Positions 54,514-63,931 are shown, counted from the stretch's first letter. The stretch: 64,000 nt of DNA from Opacimonas sp014872805 (GCA_014872805.1 WKFN01000016.1:341944-405943); one strand, 5' to 3'. Translations and numbers: made by a program. Notes: generated from the letters alone by a model not told the origin.

Positions 54514-55395
54514 TTAACTCAAAGTGCTGATTTTGGCTCCCTTCCCTACACCTTCAAACGCCATAACGGTGACCTTGGCTTGACCACTTCGAGCTTGCTC
54601 TTCAGTCAACACATACTGAGCCAGGCATTCAACGGTAGTATCTAACTCGATGACTTCACATTCACTCCGTGGGATAGCTAATTCAAAATCACCTTGCGAC
54701 GCGGTATAGCGAAAAGCAACATGGGTTGCATCACTTATCTCTGGGTAATGTTGCGACAATTGCTCACATTTTACTTCATCTTCACGTGTACCAATGTAAA
54801 TGTCAGCCCAACGAGAAGCCCAATGCGCCTCAGCTTCTGGCTGATTCTGATCATTGTAATAAATATGGATTTTGGAGCGGTGACCATGGGCGATGCGCTG
54901 GCAATTACCGTCGTGCTTTTTTAGTCCATGCGTATAATGATAGAACGCAGTTGAGATGTGTTCAGTTCTCAGCGACAAATTAATTCCAGCCACGTTATTG
55001 GGTAGATGAATCGCTAAGATATCTTGCAAATATTCGCCGACAGATGTCATAGTAATAGTATTTGCATAAATGAACGCATAAGCATCAGCAGGACATGTCA
55101 AATGTATTGATTTTTGTTCTGGTCGCACAAAATCTACCCTGACTAATTCGTCTGGTAAATCCCTAACAACCTTGGTAAATTCATGCTCAACTGGGATAAG
55201 GAGCTTATGATCAACATATTGATCGATTAATGACTTAAGCTGCTTTTTTACGATTGCAAAATCTTGGATCATGCTTTCTTCGTTCAAATCACCATCTAAC
55301 TCGACATCAACGATCCAACTCTCACCCACCATTCCTCGCTCTGGGCACAGGTACGAAAAGTCCATCACCGTTAAGTCGTTCACAAATAATTGCAT
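54514..55395 (-). CDS. Tandem PTPS-like protein (QueD family, two domains)
   Basis: A 293-residue protein with two halves that resemble 6-pyruvoyl-tetrahydropterin/6-carboxytetrahydropterin synthase. The N-terminal half has lost the zinc histidines; the C-terminal half keeps NCQRIAHGHRSKIHIYY, with the catalytic cysteine and HxH zinc ligands. The fusion of a degenerate and an active-looking copy occurs in marine gammaproteobacteria. The product could be a pterin or the 7-deazaguanine precursor. It lies downstream of yejK (8-base gap), so the two are co-transcribed. Confidence 0.8.
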   Translation of the reverse strand: MQLFVNDLTVMDFSYLCPERGMVGESWIVDVELDGDLNEESMIQDFAIVKKQLKSLIDQYVDHKLLIPVEHEFTKVVRDLPDELVRVDFVRPEQKSIHLTCPADAYAFIYANTITMTSVGEYLQDILAIHLPNNVAGINLSLRTEHISTAFYHYTHGLKKHDGNCQRIAHGHRSKIHIYYNDQNQPEAEAHWASRWADIYIGTREDEVKCEQLSQHYPEISDATHVAFRYTASQGDFELAIPRSECEVIELDTTVECLAQYVLTEEQARSGQAKVTVMAFEGVGKGAKISTLS

Positions 55396-55403
55396 GGTCT
55401 ACC

Positions 55404-56465
55404 TTAATCTTGCGCGTTAGTAAGTTGATCTTTCAAATTGGGTGGAATGCCTTTGATCACCAATGTATCAGTTACCGGGTCATAGTGTACCTTATCTCCA
55501 AGTAACTTGCGGTCAAAAGCAACCGTTACGCCACCACCTTGTCCAGAAAAACGCGCCAGCTTTCGAACTGCTGCACCATCTGGCTGAAACTCAGGTTCTA
55601 ACGGAGTTTCAAGATGCGCAGCAAAGACACTAAAATCGGCCACTTCGTTTTCGTCTGCTCGTTTTGGCAGCACTTCGGCAAGGTCCGAAACTTTTATATT
55701 ATTACCACTGTTGATTTGCTTTTTGTAGTAGTCTTGGACTTCAGCTAGTGACGTATTTTTTTCATCAACCGACAGCGACTCTTCGGCCAGGTAACTTTCA
55801 ACTGTTGTTAATAACTGTTGATTTTGCTGTTTGACATCGACTTTTTCTTCACATTGTAAGAAACGCATAAAAAAGTCAGACACCTTGCGCCCCATACGAC
55901 CTTTGATAAAACTGATGTATCGCTCTTGTTCTGGTTGGACTTTCCAAGCCGTCAAATCTATGCGCACCGCAAGTTGCATTTTGGCTATATCCAAATGGTC
56001 CGAATACAACAATTCCAAGTCTTCACTCACTTCCACATGTTGCTTAGTATTGATTATGCCTATAAACAAATATTCTGTTGCTAAAAACTCGTAATGACTG
56101 AAGACAATAAAGCCGGTCTCAACGATATTATCTTGTGCCATTGTAGTGATCAACGTCTGACTAGCTTGAGTCGACATGTGCAAAAAAGCATCATCTGATG
56201 CAAAAGCGTTGCTTAATAATTCAACAAACGGGACAAGTGCTTCAGGTGGGGTTCCTTCATCTTCCACATCGATTTGCGATTCTGCTTCTACAAATGAACC
56301 AATACCCTTGCCGGGTTTACTCGCAAACACTTGCTGAATCTCTTGCGCTAAGGTAGTTGTGGCTCGGTTTAGTGCAACACAAGATGCGTTTGGAACCAAG
56401 CTCATAGCTCCCTTCTCATTGGCTCGCAATTGATGCATTACAAAATGATGGATCAAAATACTCAT
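55404..56465 (-). CDS. yejK: Nucleoid-associated protein YejK (NdpA)
   Basis: A 353-residue nucleoid-associated protein (E. coli 335). It begins MSILIHHFVMHQL, has the EYLFIGIINTKQHVEVSEDLEL segment and ends KGIPPNLKDQL, as in the family. It binds double-stranded DNA and is linked to nucleoid structure and topoisomerase IV. Divergent from yejL, the standard arrangement in gammaproteobacteria. Confidence 0.93.
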   Translation of the reverse strand: MSILIHHFVMHQLRANEKGAMSLVPNASCVALNRATTTLAQEIQQVFASKPGKGIGSFVEAESQIDVEDEGTPPEALVPFVELLSNAFASDDAFLHMSTQASQTLITTMAQDNIVETGFIVFSHYEFLATEYLFIGIINTKQHVEVSEDLELLYSDHLDIAKMQLAVRIDLTAWKVQPEQERYISFIKGRMGRKVSDFFMRFLQCEEKVDVKQQNQQLLTTVESYLAEESLSVDEKNTSLAEVQDYYKKQINSGNNIKVSDLAEVLPKRADENEVADFSVFAAHLETPLEPEFQPDGAAVRKLARFSGQGGGVTVAFDRKLLGDKVHYDPVTDTLVIKGIPPNLKDQLTNAQD

Positions 56466-56573
56466 AGATGTCGTTATTCGCTCTTTAGTTTTGTGACATT
56501 ATATAAAATTTATCCTTATATGATGGAGTTTTTTGTATTATTCTCTACATATTCTGTGTCAAAGAGTAAAAAA

Positions 56574-56789
56574 ATGCCGGTCCAATCCCAATACAATGAC
56601 GCTCAATATAATGAAATACTTGAGCAGGTCCTCGCAGTACTTGAACAAAACAACGTTAAAACCGACCTTTCATTAATGGTTTTAGGTGATGCACTCACAC
56701 ACATTTTTAAGCAACGCGTCGATGCGAAGGTAAGAGAAAAACTCGCCACACAATTTTGTGAAGTGCTCGTTCGCACGATTAAGGAATAG
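56574..56789 (+). CDS. yejL: YejL (DUF1414) small protein
   Basis: A 71-residue protein that matches the DUF1414/YejL family (E. coli 75). The start MPVQSQYNDAQYNEIL is the family start; the frame is open 48 codons further but runs into the divergent yejK region. Its function is unknown. It lies just before yejM (start 8 bases after the yejL stop), a conserved pair. Confidence 0.92.
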   Translation: MPVQSQYNDAQYNEILEQVLAVLEQNNVKTDLSLMVLGDALTHIFKQRVDAKVREKLATQFCEVLVRTIKE

Positions 56790-56796
56790 TTTTAAT

Positions 56797-58311
56797 ATGC
56801 TTCTTGGAGAATCTCCTCGCCGTCAGCGCGTCTCTCGCTTAGTCAGTTGGGGACATTGGTTTGCCTTTTACAATATTCTAGTGGCTTTAGTCATAGCCTC
56901 TATGTATATCTTTGCTGAACCATTACCAGAATCTCTCCTTGGACAAATCTACTTGGTGATGAATTGGCTCGGCCACATTAGCTTTTTGACCTTTATGGGT
57001 TTTGTGATCGCCATTATTCCCTTGTGCTACATGATCAATAACAGTCGTTTAGTCAAAGGATTAAGTTCAACCATTGCTGCCCTTGGACAAGCCATACTTG
57101 CTTTTGATGCACTACTCTACCATCGCACTGGATTACACATATCGTGGCAGGAATCGGAGCTGGTGGTGGACGAAACCGTACAACACGTGGCAACCTTTGG
57201 CACGGAGCAGCTTTTATTCTTCGGCTTATTGTTTGCGGTTTGGTTGAGCTTTCAGTTGCTCATTGCAAATGCTATCTGGCAACGAATTGACCGTTTCAGT
57301 CGACAACGTATTGAGCAGTCTGTTATTGGTATTTTTTTGGCTTGTTTTATCGGTGCACATGGTTTGCATATCTGGGCTGATGCTAAACTGTATCAACCTA
57401 TTGTACAGCAGGATAATATGTTTCCATTATCTTATCCCGCAACTGCAAAAACGACTTTATCCCGTTATGGATTATTGGATATCGAAGATTACAACCAACG
57501 CAAGTCAATCCAGTTTGCCTTTGCCATTGATGCCTTGAATTACCCCACTCAACCCATTTACTGCCCGGTTGCTATCGATAAGCCTTGGTTAGTATTTTTC
57601 GCAACGGAACATTTAGCGGCCGATTCACTACCGTTTAGCCTCAATCAGGCGCCCTATTATCGCTCGAGTGCATCGCCTGAAAGTCAGATCAAAACAATGA
57701 CCTATGGCTTACCTAACCTCTATCATCAATATTTACGAACGACTAATCCGGTATTGTTTGATTTGCTCTTTGGTTTTGGCATAGATGTCTATATGGATGT
57801 CCCAGCCGACACCTATCTTGCTACCCGTAACATTCGATCTTTTTCCCTTGAGGAGACAACAGAATTTAGTAATGCTGTATATATTATATACAGCGATGCA
57901 CTTTCTATTATCACAGCATTGCAAGAGTTTGACCGTGAAAGCGTTAATGTATTGATTTTGAGCCCATCGAATGATAATCAAAAGCTTGGCTTTGCTTATA
58001 GCACATTATCGATGAATGCTGCTTTGGTACTTAACGAAGATATACCTGCAACGTTGATGAATAGTATGGGCTGTAATGTAGCATCAGATACTTATTCAAC
58101 CGGTAAACCAATACAAAGTGAACAACGTCCATGGCATGTGACAACCGAAGATAATCGCGTTGTCATTTTTAACGACGATTCCATCTCATACATCGAAAGT
58201 AATGGGGCGAGTTATTCCGTTTCAAGTCAAACTGGCGCTTTGATTAACCAAGAGCTAAATACGCAGATATTCAATCGCAGTATGAAACACCTCAGTCAAT
58301 TCGCAAGGTAG
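56797..58311 (+). CDS. yejM: YejM/LapC-like inner membrane protein (DUF3413), short periplasmic domain
   Basis: A 504-residue inner-membrane protein (E. coli YejM/PbgA/LapC 586). It has five predicted N-terminal helices (about residues 20-190) followed by a linker with LSYPATAKTTLSRYGLLD, matching YejM, and a periplasmic sulfatase-like domain. The periplasmic part is about 80 residues shorter than in E. coli, and the usual phosphatase-like core motifs are not seen. YejM senses LPS and protects LpxC from FtsH through LapB. Its 3' end overlaps the convergent gmhB by 20 bases. The start at 56797 fits MLLGESPRRQRVSRLVSWGHW. Confidence 0.88.
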   Translation: MLLGESPRRQRVSRLVSWGHWFAFYNILVALVIASMYIFAEPLPESLLGQIYLVMNWLGHISFLTFMGFVIAIIPLCYMINNSRLVKGLSSTIAALGQAILAFDALLYHRTGLHISWQESELVVDETVQHVATFGTEQLLFFGLLFAVWLSFQLLIANAIWQRIDRFSRQRIEQSVIGIFLACFIGAHGLHIWADAKLYQPIVQQDNMFPLSYPATAKTTLSRYGLLDIEDYNQRKSIQFAFAIDALNYPTQPIYCPVAIDKPWLVFFATEHLAADSLPFSLNQAPYYRSSASPESQIKTMTYGLPNLYHQYLRTTNPVLFDLLFGFGIDVYMDVPADTYLATRNIRSFSLEETTEFSNAVYIIYSDALSIITALQEFDRESVNVLILSPSNDNQKLGFAYSTLSMNAALVLNEDIPATLMNSMGCNVASDTYSTGKPIQSEQRPWHVTTEDNRVVIFNDDSISYIESNGASYSVSSQTGALINQELNTQIFNRSMKHLSQFAR

Positions 58312-58876
58312 CTAAAATACTCGATACAGTCGGCACGATAGTAATCTGCGTGTCGGCTTGATAAGCCTCTTTGGTGTAATGCAAACGTTCCAGCGCTACC
58401 GGGTCTGAAGTGCTCGTTACCCAGATTGCCTGTTTTAGATTGGCGATTATTGCAGCTTCAATATCGCGCTCACTATCACCAATCATAATGGATTGGGTCA
58501 AATCAATGTCGTGTTCTACCGACGCAAAAAACAGCATACCTGGCTGTGGTTTACGACAAATACACATACGAGTATTTGATGTGTCTCCTGCGCTTGGATG
58601 ATGTGGGCAAAAGTACACATCATCAATGATAGCCGCATCAGAAAGCAGAGTATCCAACATCCATTGAGTTAAGCGCTTAAATTGCTCAACGCTATACATT
58701 CCTCGGGCGATGCCAGATTGATTTGTCACAACAATACACTGTAACTTTTTGCTATTAATATGGCGTATTAACGCGTGAATACCATCGACAAACTCAAAAT
58801 CATCGCTATCGCTGACATACCCTTTATCGATGTTGATTATGCCATCACGGTCAAAAAAAACAGCTTTGTTTCTCAC
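58292..58876 (-). CDS. gmhB: D-glycero-beta-D-manno-heptose-1,7-bisphosphate 7-phosphatase
   Basis: A 194-residue HAD-IIIA phosphatase. The catalytic aspartates D9 and D11 are in FFDRDG; the zinc-binding loop has C90, H92, C105 and C107 (CPHHPS and CICRKP), and MIGDSERDIEAA is the third HAD motif. It removes the C7 phosphate in the synthesis of ADP-heptose for the LPS inner core. It is tail to tail with yejM, overlapping 20 bases. Confidence 0.93.
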   Translation of the reverse strand: MRNKAVFFDRDGIINIDKGYVSDSDDFEFVDGIHALIRHINSKKLQCIVVTNQSGIARGMYSVEQFKRLTQWMLDTLLSDAAIIDDVYFCPHHPSAGDTSNTRMCICRKPQPGMLFFASVEHDIDLTQSIMIGDSERDIEAAIIANLKQAIWVTSTSDPVALERLHYTKEAYQADTQITIVPTVSSILATLRID

Positions 58877-59128
58877 CTGTCAGACTCTCTTATGCGTTAT
58901 ATCAGTTGTGTAAGTTGATAAGTTCGATATTAGGATGTATACGTTATAACCAGATAATGTTACCACGACCAGTTTGAATTGGTTATATGTAATTTTGAGT
59001 TTAGTAGTGACAAAATACTACATGCTCATTGCTGAAACATCACCCAGAAATAAAAAGTTATACGCATATTGGGGACACGCAAATCGCACAAAAACTCAAC
59101 GCAGATTTGCCAGTCCGATTAGATAAAA
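58877..59128. other. 252-base intergenic region with a coding-like stretch
   Basis: No complete gene. It contains the gmhB upstream region and, on the plus strand at 59011-59154, a stop-to-stop frame without an ATG near its beginning whose translation (for example HHPEIKSYTHIGDTQ, LDKITRNYARA) looks protein-like. This may be a relic of a lost gene; it overlaps the last bases of the DUF2189 gene on the other strand. Confidence 0.3.
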
Positions 59129-59923
59129 TTACTCGTAATTACGCTCGCGCTTGATTTCTATCGTATCAATGTAAGCATGCCACGACGCATAACCAATCAG
59201 CGGCATCAGAAAGATGAAGCCTAAGAACCCTGTAACAAAGCCAATTGCAACGGCAGAAAAGATAATACCTGACCAAATAAACATCGGCATTTTATTTAAC
59301 CAGACGGCATTGATGCTCGTTAATACTGCAGTCGCTAAGTCAACTTGACGTTCCATGAGAATCGGTTGTGTAAATGCGGTAATGAAAAACACGATGGCGG
59401 TAAACACTGCCCCCACGCCCACACCCAGAACTAAAAAGGGTAAAAGATTAGTAAAATTAGGATCTAAGTAGGCGGGATATAAGGCATGAATAAGAGAGGC
59501 TACGCGAAGCCAAAATACCATAAAGATCATGAGCATCACACCAAATGCCCACTCATTCACTGTGTTGCGGCGAATTGCGCGGAGCGAATGACGCAGCGAA
59601 GGCTCATGTTGCTTTTCGATTTCCCAGCTCACATCATATAAACCAGCCGCAAGAAACGGACCAATCAGCATAAAGCATACTATGGCAGGGAGGATCACAA
59701 GGTGCCACCCAGTCATTGCCACCCAATAGGTTATCACCCAAGGTATGAACGCAAAAATAAGCCCATAAAAGAGTGATATTATGGGAGCTCTTTGCCAGTC
59801 TTGCAAAGCCAAAGAAAGCCACTTTATCGGGTCGCCCAGCTCGAGTTCTTTACATGGAATAACACGAGATATCCCGCTTTTACTTATCGCCGTTTCCGGC
59901 ATTTCATCAAAATGTCTAGACAT
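59129..59923 (-). CDS. DUF2189 family membrane protein
   Basis: A 264-residue integral membrane protein with about six predicted helices and a soluble N-terminus of 45 residues. It matches DUF2189, often found in marine proteobacteria and sometimes beside cytochrome oxidase genes. No such gene is nearby here. Function unknown. It is divergent from the alaA gene and probably monocistronic. Confidence 0.85.
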   Translation of the reverse strand: MSRHFDEMPETAISKSGISRVIPCKELELGDPIKWLSLALQDWQRAPIISLFYGLIFAFIPWVITYWVAMTGWHLVILPAIVCFMLIGPFLAAGLYDVSWEIEKQHEPSLRHSLRAIRRNTVNEWAFGVMLMIFMVFWLRVASLIHALYPAYLDPNFTNLLPFLVLGVGVGAVFTAIVFFITAFTQPILMERQVDLATAVLTSINAVWLNKMPMFIWSGIIFSAVAIGFVTGFLGFIFLMPLIGYASWHAYIDTIEIKRERNYE

Positions 59924-60218
59924 CTGAACCTCAGCTGTTAACTATTAGTTTACATTCAATTAACATTGTAACGGCAAATTGAATAATATCCTAATAAAAA
60001 TCGATATTGCTCCCTAAGCAAACGTATTGAGTTTTGTCGGCTTGCTTGAGTGGCTAACGCGCCTAGGGCCAAACCTGCAAAATAAATTGGTCACATAATA
60101 CCTGCTATTAGGTAAGACTGTTCTGCACTAGAAAAGTTTCTACTGTCTTTGAAAAACACTAGTGAAATCAAGTGATGTAAGGTATTCTTTCCGTATCAGA
60201 AACAAGAGCGAAATAATT
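59924..60218. promoter_or_regulatory. 295-base divergent region between DUF2189 and alaA
   Basis: It holds the start regions of both genes. An open frame runs into it from alaA (from 60162), but nothing supports it as coding. No strong hairpin or operator was found. Confidence 0.4.
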
Positions 60219-61433
60219 GTGTTAGTAAACAAATCCAGTAAATTGGATAACGTCTGTTATGACATCCGAGGCCCTATTCATGAAAAAGCCAGAATCATGG
60301 AAGAAGAGGGTCATCGTATCCTCAAATTAAACATCGGTAACCCTGCTCCATTTGGTTTTGAGGCACCCGACGATATTTTAAAAGACGTCATCTATAATTT
60401 ACCTTCCGCACAAGGCTACTCGGAAGCAACGGGGATTTATGCAGCCAAAGTAGCTGTAATGCAATATTATCAACAAAAGGCTGTAACGGGCATTTCGGCT
60501 CAAGATGTCTTTATTGGTAATGGCGTCAGTGAAATGATTATGATGTCAATGCAAGCTCTACTCGACACTGGCGACGAAGTGTTGTTGCCTGCACCAGATT
60601 ATCCTCTGTGGACCGCGGCGGTCAGTCTTTCATCTGGCACACCAGTGCACTATCGCTGTGATGAGCAAGCTAGTTGGTTCCCAGATTTGGAGGATATCCG
60701 CGAGAAAATCACAGCCAACACGAAAGCTATTGTGTTAATTAATCCAAACAACCCGACCGGTGCGGTGTATTCCAAAGAATTACTATTATCGATCATCGAT
60801 ATTGCCAGAGAGCATAACTTGGTAATCTTTAGTGATGAAATCTACGACAAAATCTTATATGACGAGGCGCAGCATACGTGTATTGCATCGTTAGCAGATG
60901 ACTTGTTTATGGTCACCTTCTCAGGTTTATCAAAGAATTATCGCGTTGCGGGTTTTAGGGCTGGCTGGTTAGTGGTATCGGGAAATAAGCGAATTGCTCG
61001 TGAGTATATTAACGGTCTTAATATGCTATCTTCAATGCGTATGTGTGCAAATGTTCCTTGCCAACATGCTATTCAAACGGCTTTAGGTGGTTACCAATCG
61101 ATAAATGATCTGGTGCACGATGGTGGGCGTTTATTACAACAGCGTAACATGGCGTATGACAAACTCAATCAGATCGATGGTATAACATGCGTTAAACCAA
61201 TGGGAGCTTTGTATGCATTCGCTCGTGTCGATGCTGAAAAATTCAGAATACGCAATGACGAACAAATGATTTTTGATTTACTTCAAGAAGAAAAAATGCT
61301 TTTAGTCCACGGCGGAGCTTTTAATTTGAATGAAGGATGCTATTTTAGGTTAGTGTTTTTACCACATACTGACGTCTTAACTTCCGCTTTTTCTCGACTT
61401 GAACGTTTCTTTTCTACTTATCAACAAGGTTAA
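60219..61433 (+). CDS. alaA: Alanine transaminase (glutamate-pyruvate aminotransferase)
   Basis: A 404-residue class I aminotransferase that matches E. coli AlaA from KSSKLDNVCYDIRGP to the end. The PLP lysine is in FSGLSKNYRVAGFR; NPNNPTGAVYSKELL and LNIGNPAPFGF are conserved. The GTG at 60219 gives the family N-terminus; an ATG at 60162 is possible, but the extra 19 residues have no counterpart. It makes alanine from pyruvate and glutamate. yfbR starts 5 bases after it, so they form an operon; E. coli has the same neighbours (alaA-yfbR). Confidence 0.93.
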   Translation: MLVNKSSKLDNVCYDIRGPIHEKARIMEEEGHRILKLNIGNPAPFGFEAPDDILKDVIYNLPSAQGYSEATGIYAAKVAVMQYYQQKAVTGISAQDVFIGNGVSEMIMMSMQALLDTGDEVLLPAPDYPLWTAAVSLSSGTPVHYRCDEQASWFPDLEDIREKITANTKAIVLINPNNPTGAVYSKELLLSIIDIAREHNLVIFSDEIYDKILYDEAQHTCIASLADDLFMVTFSGLSKNYRVAGFRAGWLVVSGNKRIAREYINGLNMLSSMRMCANVPCQHAIQTALGGYQSINDLVHDGGRLLQQRNMAYDKLNQIDGITCVKPMGALYAFARVDAEKFRIRNDEQMIFDLLQEEKMLLVHGGAFNLNEGCYFRLVFLPHTDVLTSAFSRLERFFSTYQQG

Positions 61434-61438
61434 GTAAC

Positions 61439-62041
61439 ATGATGAAGCAGCAAAGTGCTTTTTTAGCTTGGATTTTGCGAATGCCATTAATCAAGCGTTG
61501 GGCATTGATGCACAGCATAAAGTCTGAGAATGTCGCAGAGCATTCACACCAAGTTGCTGTGATTGCGCATCTGCTTGCGGTCATCCGTAACACGTATTTC
61601 GGCGGTAATATTAATCCTGACAAGGTCGCAACAACCGCACTCTACCATGAGGTTTCAGAAACCAAACTTCAAGATATTAACCACGTAACCAAATACCATA
61701 ATCCTGCCCTCACTGCTGAATTCAAAAAACTCGAAGCGCTTGCTGAGCAAGAATGTCTGGCAACATTACCCCAAAAATTGCAACCGTTATTCGATTCTTT
61801 ATTGATTCAAAATAATGTGGAGCCAGAATACAAACAAATTGTTAAAGCAGCAGATTTACTCTCAGCTTATCTCAAAGCAAAAGACGAACTTCGATTTGGT
61901 AATCACGAGTTTGATCATGTCGCTGAACGCTTATCAATAATGATTCAAAACTTTGCTGAAGACATGCCTGAAGTCGAGTTTTTTCTTGAAACGTTTGCCG
62001 AATTATGTGCGGTAAGCGTCGATGAATTAAGTCATAATTAA
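61439..62041 (+). CDS. yfbR: 5'-deoxynucleotidase YfbR
   Basis: A 200-residue HD-domain nucleotidase (E. coli YfbR 199) that dephosphorylates deoxynucleoside 5'-monophosphates. Tryptophan 21, H35 in AEHSHQV and D139 in KAADLLSAYLKAKDEL match the family. The HD pair itself reads H70-E71 (ALYHEVSE), aspartate being replaced by glutamate, whereas E. coli has histidine-aspartate. It is 5 bases downstream of alaA. Confidence 0.9.
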   Translation: MMKQQSAFLAWILRMPLIKRWALMHSIKSENVAEHSHQVAVIAHLLAVIRNTYFGGNINPDKVATTALYHEVSETKLQDINHVTKYHNPALTAEFKKLEALAEQECLATLPQKLQPLFDSLLIQNNVEPEYKQIVKAADLLSAYLKAKDELRFGNHEFDHVAERLSIMIQNFAEDMPEVEFFLETFAELCAVSVDELSHN

Positions 62042-62053
62042 ACATACACGCAA

Positions 62054-63622
62054 ATGGATTTAATGCAACCTCGATCACAACTCAATAGGTTCATAGAAGA
62101 TTCACAAAGACTGGGTTCCTTTGAATTTAACTATGTGTCTGGTGAGATGTTCTGGTCGCAAGGAATGTATCAAATATTTGACTGTGATATTGAGAATTAC
62201 TCCCCAGTCATCGAACAACACTCGATTTTTTTCAATGCCGATGATATCGAAAAAATCACTAGTGCCTTAAAACAGTTGGAAAGATTTGAAAAACCCTTTG
62301 CACTGATTACCACAATCCGCACAGCAAAAAATAAACAAAAAAAAGTCAAACTGTCTATGACCGGTGAATTTGTCGATGGCCTAATCCAGAGACGATTTGG
62401 TACGGCTCAAGATGTAACATTAGAAATAAAAGAACAAGAAGACAGTGCGTTTTTCCGTGAACGCGTAAATCTTGCCCTTTACGCATCTAATACCGGCACT
62501 TGGGATTATCATGTTGCAAGCGATAGGTTGTATTGGGATGATTCTATGTTTGTGCTTTTTGATGTCGTCTCAGCTCATGATATTCGAGGTTTTAGTTCAT
62601 GGGTGGATATGATCCACCCAGAGGATCGCAAGGAGTTCATTGATAATTTTAACCAGGGTAGTAAAGGATTGTTAGAAAATAACACCCTCCTGATTACCAC
62701 CAGAATAATGACTGCACTCGGCCGTATCGCATTTATCAAAATCAACGCTCGGTTTTACATCGATGAAGCTGGGCAAAATTTTCGTATCGTCGGAACCTGT
62801 GTAGATACCACTGAAAGTGAAATAATCCAGCAAGAAATTATCAAACAGGCTACGATTGCACAAGAAAATATGATTAAGGCACAGGATGCGACGAATGCTC
62901 GCACCCGTTTTTTAGCCAATATGAGTCACGAAATTCGCACTCCAATGAATACGATTATGGGTGCATTACAAATCCTACAAAGTTATGATTTGGATGCAGA
63001 CTCGCAAAGTCTCATCGAAATGGCCATGCAGTCGTCAAATGATCTCCTCACGCTGATTAATGATATTCTTGACTTATCTAAAATTGACTCCCATGAAATG
63101 GCACTTGAAAGTATCGCTGTCGACATTAGCGAATTAGGCAAAAAGGCCATTAAGAAGTTTAAATTACAATTACAAAAACCATTAAAGCTCGATATTGAAA
63201 TCTCACCAGGCTTTAACCCTAAACGCAGTACGGACCCCGTCAGGATCAACCAAGTTCTCAATAACTTTTTGGCAAATGCCATCAAGTTTACTCAAACAGG
63301 TGCCGTTTTATTGCGTATTTCTGGCGATACAGAACATGTATCCTTTAGTGTAAAAGATACAGGCATTGGCATCCCCGCTGCCAAGTTGAATTCGATTTTT
63401 GAACCCTTTAAACAAGCTGATGAGTCAACCACTCGCAACTTTGGTGGGACTGGATTGGGTTTAGCGATTTGTAAAAGTATCGCAGAATTAATGGGGGGTG
63501 AAATCAAAGTTTCATCGATAGTTGGTGTAGGTTCGACATTTATCTTTACCGTCCCCATGGCGATCGCAACGCTCCAAAAAATTCCCACTAATATTGAACA
63601 TTGTGACTATACTAAACAATAA
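62054..63622 (+). CDS. PAS-domain sensor histidine kinase
   Basis: A 522-residue cytoplasmic kinase with no predicted membrane segment. Two PAS-like domains (about 20-125 and 140-255) precede a HisKA domain with H292 in NMSHEIRTPMN, and a HATPase with N box LNNFLANAIKF, G1 DTGIGIP and G2 GGTGLGLAIC. No receiver domain follows. Soluble PAS kinases usually sense an internal redox or ligand signal. A stub of a response regulator follows 18 bases downstream. It starts 12 bases after yfbR. Confidence 0.9.
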   Translation: MDLMQPRSQLNRFIEDSQRLGSFEFNYVSGEMFWSQGMYQIFDCDIENYSPVIEQHSIFFNADDIEKITSALKQLERFEKPFALITTIRTAKNKQKKVKLSMTGEFVDGLIQRRFGTAQDVTLEIKEQEDSAFFRERVNLALYASNTGTWDYHVASDRLYWDDSMFVLFDVVSAHDIRGFSSWVDMIHPEDRKEFIDNFNQGSKGLLENNTLLITTRIMTALGRIAFIKINARFYIDEAGQNFRIVGTCVDTTESEIIQQEIIKQATIAQENMIKAQDATNARTRFLANMSHEIRTPMNTIMGALQILQSYDLDADSQSLIEMAMQSSNDLLTLINDILDLSKIDSHEMALESIAVDISELGKKAIKKFKLQLQKPLKLDIEISPGFNPKRSTDPVRINQVLNNFLANAIKFTQTGAVLLRISGDTEHVSFSVKDTGIGIPAAKLNSIFEPFKQADESTTRNFGGTGLGLAICKSIAELMGGEIKVSSIVGVGSTFIFTVPMAIATLQKIPTNIEHCDYTKQ

Positions 63623-63640
63623 TTAAAAGGACACTCCATC

Positions 63641-63736
63641 ATGTTATTTGGCGATGATTACCCGACGCTGCTGGAATACTCCATGATGTTACAAGGCTGG
63701 GATGCCGCTGTAAAAATTAGAATATTTACTTCCTAA
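63641..63736 (+). pseudogene. Response-regulator receiver stub
   Basis: A 31-residue frame MLFGDDYPTLLEYSMMLQG... that looks like the first strand and helix of a receiver domain (acid pair GDD, then PTLLEYSMML). The phosphoacceptor aspartate and the rest of the domain are absent; the frame ends soon after. An AAAGGA site precedes it. It is probably the truncated partner of the kinase upstream. The similarity is short, so confidence is moderate. Confidence 0.55.
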
Positions 63737-63793
63737 ATAGTGAATGGTTTATGGTCGTGTGCTATTTTAAATACATAAACTAAAAGATGAATT

Positions 63794-63931
63794 ATGGATA
63801 TATCGATGCAAGATGAATCTCGTACAGGAAACACCCCTTCTCACATTGTCGCTATTGGGGCTTCTGCTGGTGGTCTCGAGGCTTTAGAAAGTTTATTCGA
63901 TGTGACCTTCTCCCCAAAAATAAAACCATGA
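63794..63931 (+). pseudogene. CheB-type methylesterase (CheB/CheR fusion-like), cut by IS insertion
   Basis: The first 36 codons give HIVAIGASAGGLEALESLFD, the P-loop-like strand and serine motif at the start of CheB domains (GASAGG variant typical of CheB-CheR fusions). At codon 36 the sequence changes to the terminal sequence of an IS3-family element and the frame stops at 63931 within the IS. The native gene probably continues beyond the IS on the right, outside this window. Confidence 0.75.
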
